DNA from: Triatoma infestans
Lineage: Eukaryota; Arthropoda; Insecta; Hemiptera; Reduviidae
Assembly (NCBI GenBank): GCA_011037195.1
Contig: JAAEAF010003838.1
Coordinates: forward strand, 170,155 to 234,154
DNA length: 64,000 nt
Reading direction: 5' to 3'
The position numbers and the translations under genes are program-made. The notes below the pieces were generated by a model. It searched no databases. It was not told the origin of the DNA and saw only the letters and a list, made by a program, of their open reading frames with translations. This document shows, one piece after another, positions 11,466-21,284 of this stretch. Position 1 is the first letter of the stretch, and the number at the start of each line of letters is the position of its first letter.

Positions 11466-11900
11466 CTGTGTAAAATAGTCACACTATTTAAGACAAGTCT
11501 CAAATTTAATTGATACATTTGTTTTCAAACTGGTATGTTTACTTTTTGTAATTTTCAATATTATCACTGTATAGGCTGGGAAATTATTTAACAATACTAC
11601 AGAGAAGCACTACTATAGAGAAGGAACTCAACCCTATATCAGCTTTCTCAAAAGATCTACGAGAAAAATAAAAATATCAATATTTTCAAGGAAAATTCAA
11701 TACTGAAAACCTTACATAAATACGCTGCATTTAAAAAAAAAATTTTTTTTTTTTTTGCTATTCCAGTTTTGGAACTGTTACAGATTAAAGAGTCTAGCGT
11801 GAGTTGGGCTGTAGGGCCACTTCCTCTGGCGAGCGGTGTGTTTGCGTACCGACCTTCCTCTCCCGTGTTGAGACGTGTTTTTAGGCAGGAAATGGTGATT

Positions 11901-12021
11901 GGCTTGATGAAGTTAGACGCATTAATGACACTGTTATTCACTGTTTATATTTATAGTTCTACTGCGAAGATAACTTCTTGATAAGATTTCTTGATGTCTA
12001 TTTTGTAGTGCCTTGCTTGTT
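11901..12021 (+). repeat. near-identical 121-bp duplication, copy 2
   Basis: Partner of 9473-9593. The 100 bp directly upstream (11,797-11,900) is clearly richer in G+C than its surroundings (ggccacttcctctggcgag and following), which looks like a retroelement or promoter segment. That segment is not present beside copy 1. Confidence 0.95.
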
Positions 12022-12117
12022 TACTTGTTGAAGACTGATTATAGACTGGACTAAGGATGATTAATAATGATTTGTTAAAGACTGACTTAGGCTCCGAATC
12101 GCGCTCGTATTTAAAAC

Positions 12118-13215
12118 CAAGAAATCTTGTGTGAAACACTCACACGACTTTCTCCTACTCCTGGTAATGTAGTTATATATAGTTATATATAAAATAACAA
12201 ATTTTCTTTAAACTTCAAGTTTTACTCATTTATCCTGGCAGTGATGGTGGGGGGACAAGTTTTTAACCAGTCACGTAATAAAAGTAATTTTATTGCAGTC
12301 AAGAAGATAGCGCCAATAACATTGAATCAACCCAGTAATTTTAGACACTTGTAATTTAACGCCATAAGTTCCACAGCACAACCTAAAATCATTTTTTTTT
12401 TTTATGGAAAAAATTACAAATGAAAATCATAGGTTTATATCTGGGCAGTCAGCATCTCAGTTGTAAAGTAAATCGTAATAATCGTTTTGAAGAAAATTCC
12501 AAAACTCTATTCTGCGAAATCCGCTTAACAGGATTTTCTTCAAATCCAAAATTCTATCAATGCTTCTAAGGAATATCAATATTGTTTGAGTAATACTTGT
12601 GGAATTTGAACTTTGGGTTAATGGAACGCTAATGTCAGCCCAGAACCCAGCTAAAAATCAATTTTTCCTGAGCTAAAAAACAATCACTTAAAGTGACTAG
12701 TTATTTATGAAATTTAAAGAAAAGCGTTGAAGCCGTTTTCGAGAAAATCGCGAATGACTGAATAAAAAATTAGTCGCGTACAGGCAGTGGCAATTAGTTT
12801 TCTCTTTTTAGGAGCCTCTACAGCTCACTGTTCGGTGATTGGCCAGTGTTGTTTGTAACGAGAGAACACTGTCCGATCCAGGCAGTGCCCTGAGAAGTCT
12901 CGGGGCGCCAATGACCATAGAGGTTGACGCGCCTTAGATTAAAAAACCAAACTAAGACGCCAATTTGGAGCTTACAGCGAGTTGTCTTTTTTGAGATATT
13001 TTGTTCGCACACTACCATTCGCAAAAACATGTTTTCTTACTCAAGAGGCATGGCACAATAAGCCTTTGATGGCAGCGATGCCTGGGTGTAGCCCACCCGA
13101 ATTTGGAAGTCTACTCAAAGTCTTCAAAACATATGTTTCCGATGAAAACACAATTTCAAAAATTCGACATGATTGCAGCAGTTCCTCTTGCAGAGTAAGA
13201 GGAAGTAAAACTCCT
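12118..13215 (+). repeat. family A/B repeat, near full length, interrupted by a SINE
   Basis: A end at 12,124 (gtgtgaaacactcacacgac, then tttctcctac). The first module runs to aaatccgcttaacaggattt (about 12,515), and a second module carries caaaattctatcaatgcttc and gttgaagccgttttcgagaa. A SINE sits at 12,784-12,950, and the copy resumes with gagatattttgttcgcacac. It ends with the B end at 13,090-13,212 (tttccgatgaaaacaca, agttcctcttgcagagtaag). The modules are diverged tandem variants of each other. No protein coding. Confidence 0.85.
12784..12950 (+). mobile_element. SINE copy, 5'-truncated (tRNA head lost)
   Basis: Body only: gagcctctacagctcactgt, cagtgttgtttgtaacgaga, acactgtcc, gggcgccaatgaccatagag and tgacgcgccttagatt, then a short A-rich tail. 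The order is the same as in 48,690-48,840. The tRNA-like head is missing. Inserted inside the family A/B copy, so it is younger than that copy. Confidence 0.9.
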
Positions 13216-13417
13216 CCTAACTCCGGTTAGGAGACGAGCTATCTGTCATATAACTCAGTACTATAGTAAAGATAAAATACATGACATCAGTGCTGCTGTT
13301 AACGGTTTTAGACACTAATAAGAATTGCAATTGTGAAGAAAATTTGCCATTTCGCAATAAGAGAAAGTTGCGTGAGTGTTTTGATTACGATGAACTAGAT
13401 TTGATTGAATAGCTACA

Positions 13418-14710
13418 TAGCTCTTAAGTAGATTTCCCTCTTTATGGTACTCTTTCAACACTTGTGGACTGCGCTACCTATATAAAATGAAGGACAATAG
13501 ATATAATGAATGGCCACAACGCCAGGTCAAAGAAAAGTTTTTTACTGAAAATTACGAATTCCATGAATAATTTTTGTCATTGTTTAATATGAATTTTATT
13601 GGTCCCACTCATATAAACGGCCAAATACAAATGGCGGACTTACTACCTTTTGATCTTGCATTTCCATTTTTTTTTTGCATTCTTTTCCAACAATGGAATG
13701 AAAATTCTGAGTTTTTTCTAGTATAGCTCTCATTCATTTTATAAAACAGTAAATAATAGAAATAACTTGATATTTTGTATAAAAAATTTTTATTGCACAA
13801 TTTGATAATTTATAAAATAGCTTCGAAGGGAAAATTAGTAAAAAAATTCTAAACTAGATTTTTTTTCAAAGAAATAATTAGGCAATCACAGTGTAGAAGT
13901 AGCTAAAGGTGTCAAATGTGGGCGTGGTCAACATGATAATTCTAAATTTCTGACTGGCCCAACTTACACCCACATTTCTCATTATCTGTTTTACACTATG
14001 ATTGATTAATTATTTATAGCTAATTATTTCTAGGAAAAATCTAGTTTGGAATTTTTTTATTAATTTTCCCCTTTGTAGGTATTTTATAAAGTATCAAATC
14101 ATGCAATAAAAATTAAAAAAAAAAAAATGCAAAAAATCAGGTTATTTCTATCATAATATTTACTGCTCTGAAAAGCATATTGAGGTTCGGTTTAATTGAC
14201 CGAAAATTATAATAGAAGATATTATGATATTATAATTATATATTATGGTATTGATTGAGGAATTATAATTATGATATTATGATTGAAAATATGATAGAAA
14301 TATTATGATCGAACCTCAATATCCTTTTCACAACATCAAATACAGCGGTCGTAGCGAACATCAAAACAATAATATTTAATGTTTTATAAAATTAATGTGA
14401 GCCGTAAAGAACAAATTCAGAATTTTCATTCCATTGTTGAAAAAGAAAGCAAAAGAGAATTAGGCAGAAATTGAAGATGCTCTGTAAGTCTGCCATTTGG
14501 TATTTGGCCGTTTATACTAATGGAACAAAATAAAATTATATTAAACACCCACAAAAATTTCTCCAATGAATTCATAATATTCAGCTGAAAAACATTGGTT
14601 AGACTTGGAGTTTTTAGTTATTCATTGTATTGGCCTTAATTTTATGTAGGTGGCGCAGTCCACACATTATTGAAAAAGTAGTATAAAGATGGAAATCTAG
14701 GCAACAGCTA
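13418..14710. repeat. long foldback element: imperfect palindrome with arms of about 500 bp
   Basis: The left arm (13,418 to about 13,925) is matched by the reverse complement of 14,710 back to about 13,970. Outer arm landmarks are tgtggactgcgctacct (left) against aggtggcgcagtccaca (right), and ataaacggccaaatac against gtatttggccgtttat. Another pair is ccaacaatggaatgaaaatt against aattttcattccattgttg. Inner arm landmarks are ttctaaactagatttttt against aatctagtttggaattt and aatgtgggcg against acccacatt. The turn lies near 13,945. A second palindrome of about 160 bp (14,172-14,332) interrupts the right arm. No transposase frame. Consistent with a foldback-type or MITE-like DNA element. Snapback duplication is an alternative. 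Confidence 0.85.
14172..14332. repeat. nested hairpin in the right arm of the foldback element
   Basis: Arms catattgaggttcgg (left) and cgaacctcaatatcc (right) enclose an almost pure A/T interior made of tattatgat and attataatt words, itself partly self-complementary. The left arm of the large palindrome has no counterpart, so this is an insertion or local expansion. Confidence 0.75.
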
Positions 14711-14857
14711 ATTCCAAAATCTAGTTTCTCGCAACAACACAAAACACAGAATCGAATTAATTACTAGTGTAACTAAACAAATAAATTATAATAAGAAGAA
14801 GTGCTATACATTATTACACTTCGAAAATCTAGAGAGTGTGTAACTTATGTAAATTTG

Positions 14858-15100
14858 AGTAAGAGAAAGTCACGTGAGTGTTCACATCAGATTTTTTTAA
14901 ACTGCATAAATAATAGATTTCCAATCAACCTTCTTATTTAAATTAGGCCACATAGTTTTAACGTAGAATACATTTTTTGGGAGGCACCTATTTGGTAAAA
15001 AGCGAACGTTTCTCAAACTATGTAAAAGCAAACGAACCTTTTTTCATAGCAGGTAGAAAGCCGTGTGAGTGTTACACACCAGATTTTTTTTTGTAAAACG
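14858..15100 (-). repeat. two reverse A ends of family A/B
   Basis: 14,860-14,897 reads gtaagagaaagtcacgtgag then tgttcacatcagattttt. 15,050-15,092 reads gtagaaagccgtgtgagtgt then tacacaccagatttttt. Two A ends in the same orientation 190 bp apart suggest one copy inserted next to another. Confidence 0.8.
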
Positions 15101-15899
15101 AATCTCCTGTTTTAAAAACGAATAGTTTGAAATGTTTGCTATTCCCTAAAAAGATCCCATTTATTCTAGAGGAAATTTTATGAGAGCCAGAATGTCTCCG
15201 AACTTAGTTATTGAGGGCGGACCTTGTAATAAAATATCCCCGATGTTCCTTCTTTATTTTGTTGTTTATACGATGATTGTTGTGGAATACTTTGCAGACA
15301 AGCGTGATCTCAAGCAATAATGTAGCCGGCTCCGGTTTTTTATTTTTTTACTCACTATGCTTAGACAGCATTGCTTTGAAACTCTACCGGTACCCAAGTT
15401 CGTGTGATTGCTAGCTGCTTGGCATTGTTTGATGTTCTAAAGAATGTTCATTTGAATTAATAATCAAATAACCATGAATTCCCTAAAATATTTCGACAAG
15501 TTAATTAATCGTAGATTTTTTCATGCGTAAACTCCATTGTCCCTTAATTGTGCGATTTGAGGCCAAACAGTCTCCTGGAAAATGAAAATGACCTCAATGA
15601 TGTACATTTTGGATTACGTCGAAAACAAAAAGAGAAAAAATTAATTACAGAGCTATAATTTAGGGGACATGTATTTAACGGCAACAAACAACAATATTTA
15701 GTAAGAGATATTCTTTTTATTACTCTTGGCAGACTAAAGTAATAGCTCCGACTATTAAATCACCAAGCTGGCTAAACGGGGCGCCTGTATTTATTTTCTG
15801 CTACAGCCATTAATTCACCAACTAATAAAAAAAAAAGTGAATAGCAATCCGTCCCAACTTTAAAATTATGTACCACTCTGGTGACCTCCAATTTGCTGA

Positions 15900-15971
15900 A
15901 AGATTTATTTGGACAGTATTCTGGCAGAGATTCAGATTTCCTTCAGTGTTGGCATTTCATTGGTTTTTCAC
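15900..15971 (+). other. coding-like segment ending in a splice-donor-like site
   Basis: The plus frame reads without stop through LLKDLFGQYSGRD, then DFLQCWHFIGFSQ. It ends in cacag followed by gtaaac, a plausible donor. It lies in the interior of the inverted-repeat element. No family was recognised. It could be a captured host exon, part of a lost transposase, or chance. Confidence 0.15.
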
Positions 15972-16277
15972 AGGTAAACAAATAGGTCCGAGACGATCAA
16001 TACGCGATTACTGATCTAAAATTCAAATAAAAGTGCAACCAATTTGAGCCCAAGTTACAATGGGTAAATAAAAAGGAATCTCTATCTGAATAGGTTTCAA
16101 TTGTTACAAAAAAAATTTAATCTTATAATAAAATTTTACTCACAAAATTTGTGAGTTTCTATTTGTTTAGAAAGTTAATATTTTTCGGTTTTCCTTTCTT
16201 AACCTATGTAATATTAAATGAAAGAAATTTATTGCGAGACATATACATATATTTTCTGTTTTACTTAATTCTCAGTC

Positions 16278-16378
16278 AGCAACAATCAACAGTTTCAAAG
16301 AAAACAGAGAAGAAAGAAGTGGAAGAAGATTCAGAGCCACGAATTCAAGACGTAACTAATAGCATATTGAAAAGTTAG
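16278..16378 (+). other. coding-like segment after a splice-acceptor-like site
   Basis: A pyrimidine-rich run (ttctgttttacttaattctcag) directly precedes 16,278. One frame reads a highly charged 33-residue peptide (including KKTEKKEVEEDSEPRIQD) up to a TAG stop. A second frame is also open for about 28 codons and would be in phase with the donor at 15,972. Hydrophilic composition and splice signals make this more coding-like than its surroundings, but no family was recognised. Confidence 0.2.
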
Positions 16379-16570
16379 GGCTCAATTTTTGAAACACAAA
16401 TACATTATTGGTTCCAAAATTTCTTCTGGAAAAATTGGTACATATTTTAAAGTTTGGACGAATCGCTATTCACTTGTTTTTTTTAATTAGTTGATGGCTG
16501 TAGTAGAAAATAAATACAGGCGCCCCTTTACCCGCTTGGTGATTTAATAGCCGGAGCTATTACTTTTAGA

Positions 16571-18386
16571 ACTGCGATACGTTACTAGGGGTAACGGGTT
16601 AGAAAGTTTAATTCAGAGGGCTCTCTAAAATTTGCGATTTTGGTAGCATTTAGAGAATATGCAAGCAATAATTTTAGTAAGATTGGGCTTTTAAGGAGTT
16701 AGAGTAGGGATTGAAAAGAAAATTTTCGATTATCGGGGAAAATAAAAAGCAATAACAAAAACAAAACAACACAACATAACACAGCAGGATTGGTGATCGA
16801 AGAGCCCGGTGATGGCCTACCTCATGATAGAGAACCACCGGCAGACAGAAAAGATAAGTATTCAGGTGATGATATTAATGATATTAATATTAATAATAAC
16901 AATGTTAATATTAGTTATAATAATAATGGTAAATCTGGGGAAAAGCCATAGAGATCGCTGACTCGCGAGAATATGAGTCTGGCTATGCGCGCGCCGATGG
17001 AGGTGAAAAACAAGGATAGTGGAGCGAAAATTCATGATACTATTACTGATAATAATAGTAATAATAATAACATTAATAAGGAAGTATCCATGGATGCAGG
17101 TAGTGCTGAACTTGGCTGGTTTGTATAAACCTACGGACATAGGTCCCTACATTCTACATGTAAAAGGCCGGGACGGGAATGTGGGCAATATCCATCGAGT
17201 CACATTCGGTAAATGGATATATACAGATGACAACAGCTATTCAACTGATATAGTTGATATCAGAGCTGTAGGAAAAAACCGAGCGAAAATTATAACAGAA
17301 ACACCTGGATCGGCTAACTACCTAATTAACCACAGAGGTTTGGAAAAACGAAATTATGGCTTTTGTACGAGAATATCGAATTTATTCGAAGGGGGTCATT
17401 AGAGGGATGGATGTATCCTTTTCAGAGGAGGAAATTCTGCACCACCTTCGAAGTGAAATTTCGGTGATAAAGGTAGAAATAGTATATAAAAGATCCGAAA
17501 ATAGGCCTCTTGAAACTTGTTTCTTAAACTTCAATACTCAGAAACTTCCGAGGCATATCACTTTGTATGAGGCGAGGTTCAGCGTGGAGCCCTACATTCC
17601 TCATAGGAGCCCATGCTTGAATTGTCTCCGATATGGACATTCAAGCATCCTGTGTAGAGGGCAGACATGGTGCAGTAAATGTACGGGTCTGCACAATGCA
17701 AGGGTAGTGCGCTATGGAGTGCATTAACTGCCATGGGAATCACCTTGCAACGGAAATATCCAAAGTACATAAAAGAAAAAAAATAGCTAACGAAAAAGCA
17801 TCGTATGGCTTAACTTTGTTGGAGAGCCTTTTTCAGAAATTGCTAAAAGAAAAGAAGGTCTCACCGAGGAAGATTTTCCTGCGTTACCAGGTCCCTCAAA
17901 GGTACAGCTATTGAAAATTAGACACCCAAAACGTGGGAAAAAGTCATTTAATTTAAAATCTAGCCCTACTAATACATCAACTGATACCACGATACAGGAG
18001 TAAAGAAAAGAAGGTGTAATCAGTGTATAGGAGATTCGGCAGACCCTTGATTCGGTGAAGCAGCCAGTCATGGAAGCGTTTATAAAAGTAATGATTCAAT
18101 GAGTAGAAGAGATTGGGATGAATCATTGGAAGTATTAAAACTCAATTTCCGGAAGGTAAAATTTTAAATAATTCTGGATCTCTTGCATCAAAAGCAGGGC
18201 GCTCAGTTTGGAGTGGAAAGGCCGACTTAGAGCTAACGGAGGTGGGGATGGGAGATCCTATAAAGGAACAAACAAAGATGTGGTCATGAACCGATTAAAA
18301 ACTGATAAACAAAAGGACATCCCTAAGCATGTTTCAGATGCAGGGATTCTTAGTAAGATATCAACACGGTCAAATTGTTATCAGCT
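16571..18386 (+). mobile_element. non-LTR retrotransposon fragment carrying ORF1 but no ORF2
   Basis: This segment interrupts the right arm of the inverted-repeat element. The broken arm ends ...attacttttag on the left and resumes ctttagtctgcc on the right, giving an imperfect 6-7 bp target duplication. The insert begins with a possible 5' UTR (gaactgcgatacgttact), then a complete but decayed ORF1. It stops at caaattgttatcag without poly(A) or a tandem tail. Ordinary LINE copies lose the 5' end; this one keeps the 5' part and lacks reverse transcriptase, so internal deletion or a second rearrangement must be assumed. Confidence 0.65.
16735..18003 (+). pseudogene. non-LTR ORF1 (Gag-like, CCHC zinc knuckles), frameshifted
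   Basis: Parts in order on the plus strand are as follows. An Asn/Ile-rich low-complexity N-terminus lies around 16,790-17,100 (one frame, with a TAG near 16,950), produced by (AAT)n expansion. A folded part with FGKWIYTDD and GSANYLINH is at 17,140-17,340. An RRM-like/Gag segment with ENRPLETCFLNF is at 17,400-17,600. A first zinc knuckle CLNCLRYGHSSILC (C-X2-C-X4-H-X4-C) follows near 17,610-17,655. Next are decayed second and third knuckles (CSKCTGLHN, CINCHGNHLATE). A C-terminal tail around 17,860 contains EEDFPALPGPSK, a motif seen in other ORF1 tails. The frame changes near 17,130, 17,380, 17,710 and 17,850. In live elements this protein coats the RNA for target-primed integration. Confidence 0.8.
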
Positions 18387-18431
18387 TTAGTCTGCCAGGT
18401 GTAATAAAAGAATATCTCTTACTAAATATTG

Positions 18432-18605
18432 TTGAAGGAGAGGATTAAGTGAAGAGGAAGAGGAAGACGAAGAAATAAGAAGAGGAGAAAAAAGAAGGAT
18501 AAGTGAAGAAGAAGAATAGGTAACAAGTAAGAAGAAGAGGATTCAATGCAGAGAAACAATAAGAATAAGAAGAAAAATAGAAAGGAGAAGAAGAACTTAT
18601 ATAGA
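18432..18605 (+). repeat. polypurine tract (GAA/GGA-rich)
   Basis: Almost uninterrupted A and G on the plus strand for 170 bp (gaagaggaagaggaagacga and similar). It begins exactly at the outer border of the inverted-repeat element at 18,434. Could form triplex-type structures. Not coding, since stops occur in all frames checked. Confidence 0.85.
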
Positions 18606-20130
18606 AAATAAGAGAAAGTAAAAGATTATGTTAATACTCACATGACTTTCTATTATTGGCGAATTTTAATAATATAATTCAATTATAACGGGGGGGGGGG
18701 GTTAACGTGTTAGTAAAATAAGTAGATAGTAAACTGTGCTGGAAACGGTGTTGTAAAACGATTATCTTAAACGGGTGTATCTTAAATGTAAAAACTAATT
18801 GTCAAATATTTTATTTGTATGAAGATAATTTGGTAAATCTATTTTGAAAACTTGATTATGAATTTCACGTATTGGCTGTTTGTAAGAGGGAGTGGCTGGA
18901 GAAGTCAAATGCATGGCGATCTGAAAGATCTGTTTACTCTTACCATGATGGGTATCACTTAGGGTTTGTTGTCGTTTTTGTAAAACTGTTGACTTGATAT
19001 ATGTTTGTGAGTTTGTCTGTGGGTGCGCTGAACCCAAGTAGTTAGACAGATCAGGCCCCACCGGAGGCCCAGTATCATTGTGTCAATTTGGTGATACCCG
19101 CAGGGACCAAAAGAAGTGGCTAGTCCACTTACTCCACCCCACAATAACAGAGGGTATTACATAATGTTACTATTACCAAGTATAGTTATACTAAAAGCAT
19201 TATTATTGAAAAAAAAACTTTCAACAGAGTATATAATAAATATTTGAATACACCCTAGAGAAAGAGAATAACTGTTTATACGACAAATTAATAAAAAGGT
19301 AACATATTTCCCTTCCCAGTAAAAAAAATTATTAAACAAATATATGTCAGTTACATGGAAAACAGTTCCATGTTAGTAGCTGGCGTATTGTTTTTGTTTT
19401 TTTTTGCCTGGAAATTCCACTAACTCATAACTGTACTCCAGCGAGACATTGTCATAAGTGTGTACTTTATAAATTGGGTATATGTTTGAGAATATTAAAC
19501 GAAAATTTTCCAGACAGACACACAGAGCCTCCTGCCTCCTTCCACTGGAGTTGTATTTTGTTTATAATAGATCCTACTATTTATTTTACATTTTTATCAA
19601 CTTTTATAAAATATTAAAAACTTAACATAACGATTTTATGTGATCCTTTTTTTAAATTAGCGAAAAAAAAGCGAATTTTTTTATTTAATCTTTTTGCAAC
19701 AAAGAGACTTGTATTGGCAAAGAATTTGCAGGCTTCTATTAATCGTTTTCACACAATAGAAAAGCTAAAATGATATTAAGGAAAGTGTCAGTCAATCAGT
19801 CAGCCTGGCGGTGACGTTAACTTTGTTCAGTTGGCCGGGCGGAGGGCCTTCACTGCCAAACGAAAATGTAAAATTAATTTTCGTTTTATTTCATTTCTCC
19901 TTTTTGTGTGTTTTTCCTAATGAATAGAAAAATTGAAAAACAAAAATATCTAGTGTGCAACATTCACAAGATATTCTGCTATTGCAATCAGAACCCTAAA
20001 AAGCTGTAAAAAATATCTCAGATTATATCCGTCATGGTATCATTCTTTGCTTTACTCCGCTATTTAAACTTTCTGTCCTATACACTTAAACTAACTGATT
20101 GACTGTTTGGATTGGAAGATTATATATATA
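18606..20130. other. AT-rich stretch, no gene recognised
   Basis: Contains a degenerate A-end word near 18,630-18,660 and another at 19,950-19,990, and a G run at 18,690-18,701. 18,900-19,150 is richer in G+C and gives short open minus frames without recognisable motifs. 19,795-19,865 is also less AT-rich (gcggtgacgtt, ggccgggcggagg) and could be part of an exon or promoter. Nothing further can be supported. Confidence 0.4.
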
Positions 20131-20357
20131 TAATTTAAGGCGCGTCAGCATCTGTGGTCCTTGGGGCCCGGACCTTCTCAGTGCACTGCCGGCATTCGGA
20201 CAGTGTTCTCTCATTACAGACAACACTGTCTATCAGCGGAAAGTGAGCTGTAGAGGCTTCTAGGAAGAGAAAATCTAAGGGCGGTAGAACTGGGCTGGAA
20301 CCCGGGACCTCCGCGTGGGAGTCCATTACACTAACCCCTGAGCTTATCCCTTCCCTG
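20131..20357 (-). mobile_element. tRNA-derived SINE, nearly full length
   Basis: On the minus strand the copy starts with a tRNA-like head: an A-box-like ataagctcagggg, an anticodon-arm-like ggactcccacgcgg, and a B-box-like gggttccagcc (one change from GGTTCGANNCC). Then comes the shared body (gcctctacagctcac, acagtgttgtctgtaatgag, gccggcagtgcactgagaag) and an AT-rich tail at 20,131. It matches 48,598-48,840 over its whole length. Transcribed, if at all, by RNA polymerase III and mobilised by a LINE in trans. Confidence 0.9.
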
Positions 20358-20397
20358 CGAATATGATTTATCTGTGAATGTAATTGTAAACAAACAA

Positions 20398-20440
20398 ACA
20401 AAACTCTGGTGTGAAACACTCACATGACTTTCTCTTACGG
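20398..20440 (+). repeat. forward A end of family A/B
   Basis: The best-preserved A terminus in the window: ctctggtgtgaaacactcac, then atgactttctcttacgg. Only the terminus is clear; the continuation to 20,700 is not recognisable. Confidence 0.85.
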
Positions 20441-20703
20441 CAATTTACACACGTTTAACAAATTGTTTTCAAACATATAATTTTTAGCTGTGATTTTATC
20501 CTTCTTAACATGCGTAGTTTTTGTTATATAATGTAATGAATGATATTGATGTGGGAATTGATCGATTATTGTGCAGTTGATGTATGTAAGGTGGTGGAAT
20601 GGAAGGAAGGTTTTTATCAGGTTAGAAGACAAAAATATCTAATAAAGTGTTTTATTAGTTGTATTCAGTTTCTTAAAGACCTAATCTCTGAAACATAAAA
20701 CAG

Positions 20704-20861
20704 TTTTGATGCTTCTGACCGGTTTCAAATTTTCATCCATCATCAGAGAAAATTTATCAATTGGTAACAGAAACATTAAGTCGAAGTCAACTCTCTACAC
20801 GAAATCGATAACTTTACTCTGATGGTGGTTGAAACTTTGAAACCGGTCAGAAACATCAAAA
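20704..20861. repeat. small hairpin MITE-like element
   Basis: Inverted arms of about 50 bp. The left arm 20,704-20,756 starts ttttgatgcttctgaccggt, followed by ttcaa and catccatcatcagag. The right arm 20,811-20,861 is its imperfect reverse complement, ending accggtcagaaacatcaaaa. The spacer is about 55 bp. The Gypsy LTR starts 4 bp after the right arm. A single-arm relative (gaccgatttcggagtttcat) lies near 49,765. Confidence 0.75.
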
Positions 20862-20865
20862 ATAT

Positions 20866-21257
20866 TGTAACGTTTTTCCCTCTAAACTAGCTACTGCAAC
20901 TAGTTTTAAGTGGGTTCGTATAAATAAAATCCTCTAAAACTCAATAAAGAAAACATCAATTTATTGTTATACATAATAAATTACAAAATACAACACTTAA
21001 TAATAATTACTTCACGTTTAAACCACAAAAGTTTACTTTGTTCACTTTGTATACACTTTTCACAAACTAGTGACTTCGTTTGTAACTGGAAAACTCTCAA
21101 CTCTCTGCGGTCCCCACTATTTATACCGGTGGGGAATCTTTAGAACTTCCTCGATTTTTCTAGAGAGAACTAGAGCGCCGCCAGCGTTCCCAGCGGCCAC
21201 TAGGAGAACCTTAGGTACCTGCCTTCTCTCCTAGATGGCACCACTGGCTGCGTTACA
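20866..21257 (-). repeat. Gypsy 3' LTR
   Basis: Bounded by TGTAACG...CGTTACA, a 7-bp terminal inverted repeat containing the standard TG/CA. It has the same order as the 5' LTR: TATA box on the minus strand (plus-strand positions 21,117-21,125, TATAAATAG) and an AATAAA signal at 20,960-20,965. The TATA region is conserved between all three LTR copies in the window. Confidence 0.95.
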
Positions 21258-21272
21258 CTGCTCCCCTCTCAG
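21258..21272 (-). other. polypurine tract of the Gypsy element
   Basis: On the minus strand gagaggggagcag lies directly before the 3' LTR, in the position where the plus-strand primer of Gypsy elements is found. Confidence 0.75.
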
Positions 21273-21284
21273 ATCTGTTCGTCC

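Larger units (their letters stand above)
15689..18434. mobile_element. second inverted-repeat element (arms about 190 bp), split by a LINE insertion
   Basis: The left arm 15,689-15,880 starts caacaatatttagtaagaga. It passes cagactaaagtaatagctcc, ttaaatcaccaagc and ggcgcctgtatttattttct, then reaches agtgaatagcaatccgtcc. The reverse complement of its inner two thirds is at 16,435-16,570 and of its outer third at 18,383-18,434 (ctttagtctgcc ... ctaaatattgttg). The two right-arm pieces were once contiguous, and everything from 16,571 to 18,386 was inserted between them. Without that insertion the element is about 0.93 kb. The interior (15,880-16,435) has no recognised transposase. It does hold two short coding-like segments (see 15,900-15,971 and 16,278-16,378). 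Confidence 0.8.

Noticed and set aside
18795..19144. Minus frames with PQTNSQTYI and TWVQRTHRQTHKH segments
   Set aside because: Moderate G+C and two overlapping frames made me suspect a decayed element, but no recognisable domain was found.
20135..20419. 94-codon minus frame, and the similar 63-codon plus frame at 30,506-30,697
   Set aside because: Their mutual similarity comes from the shared SINE body. There is no sign of selection on the frame.
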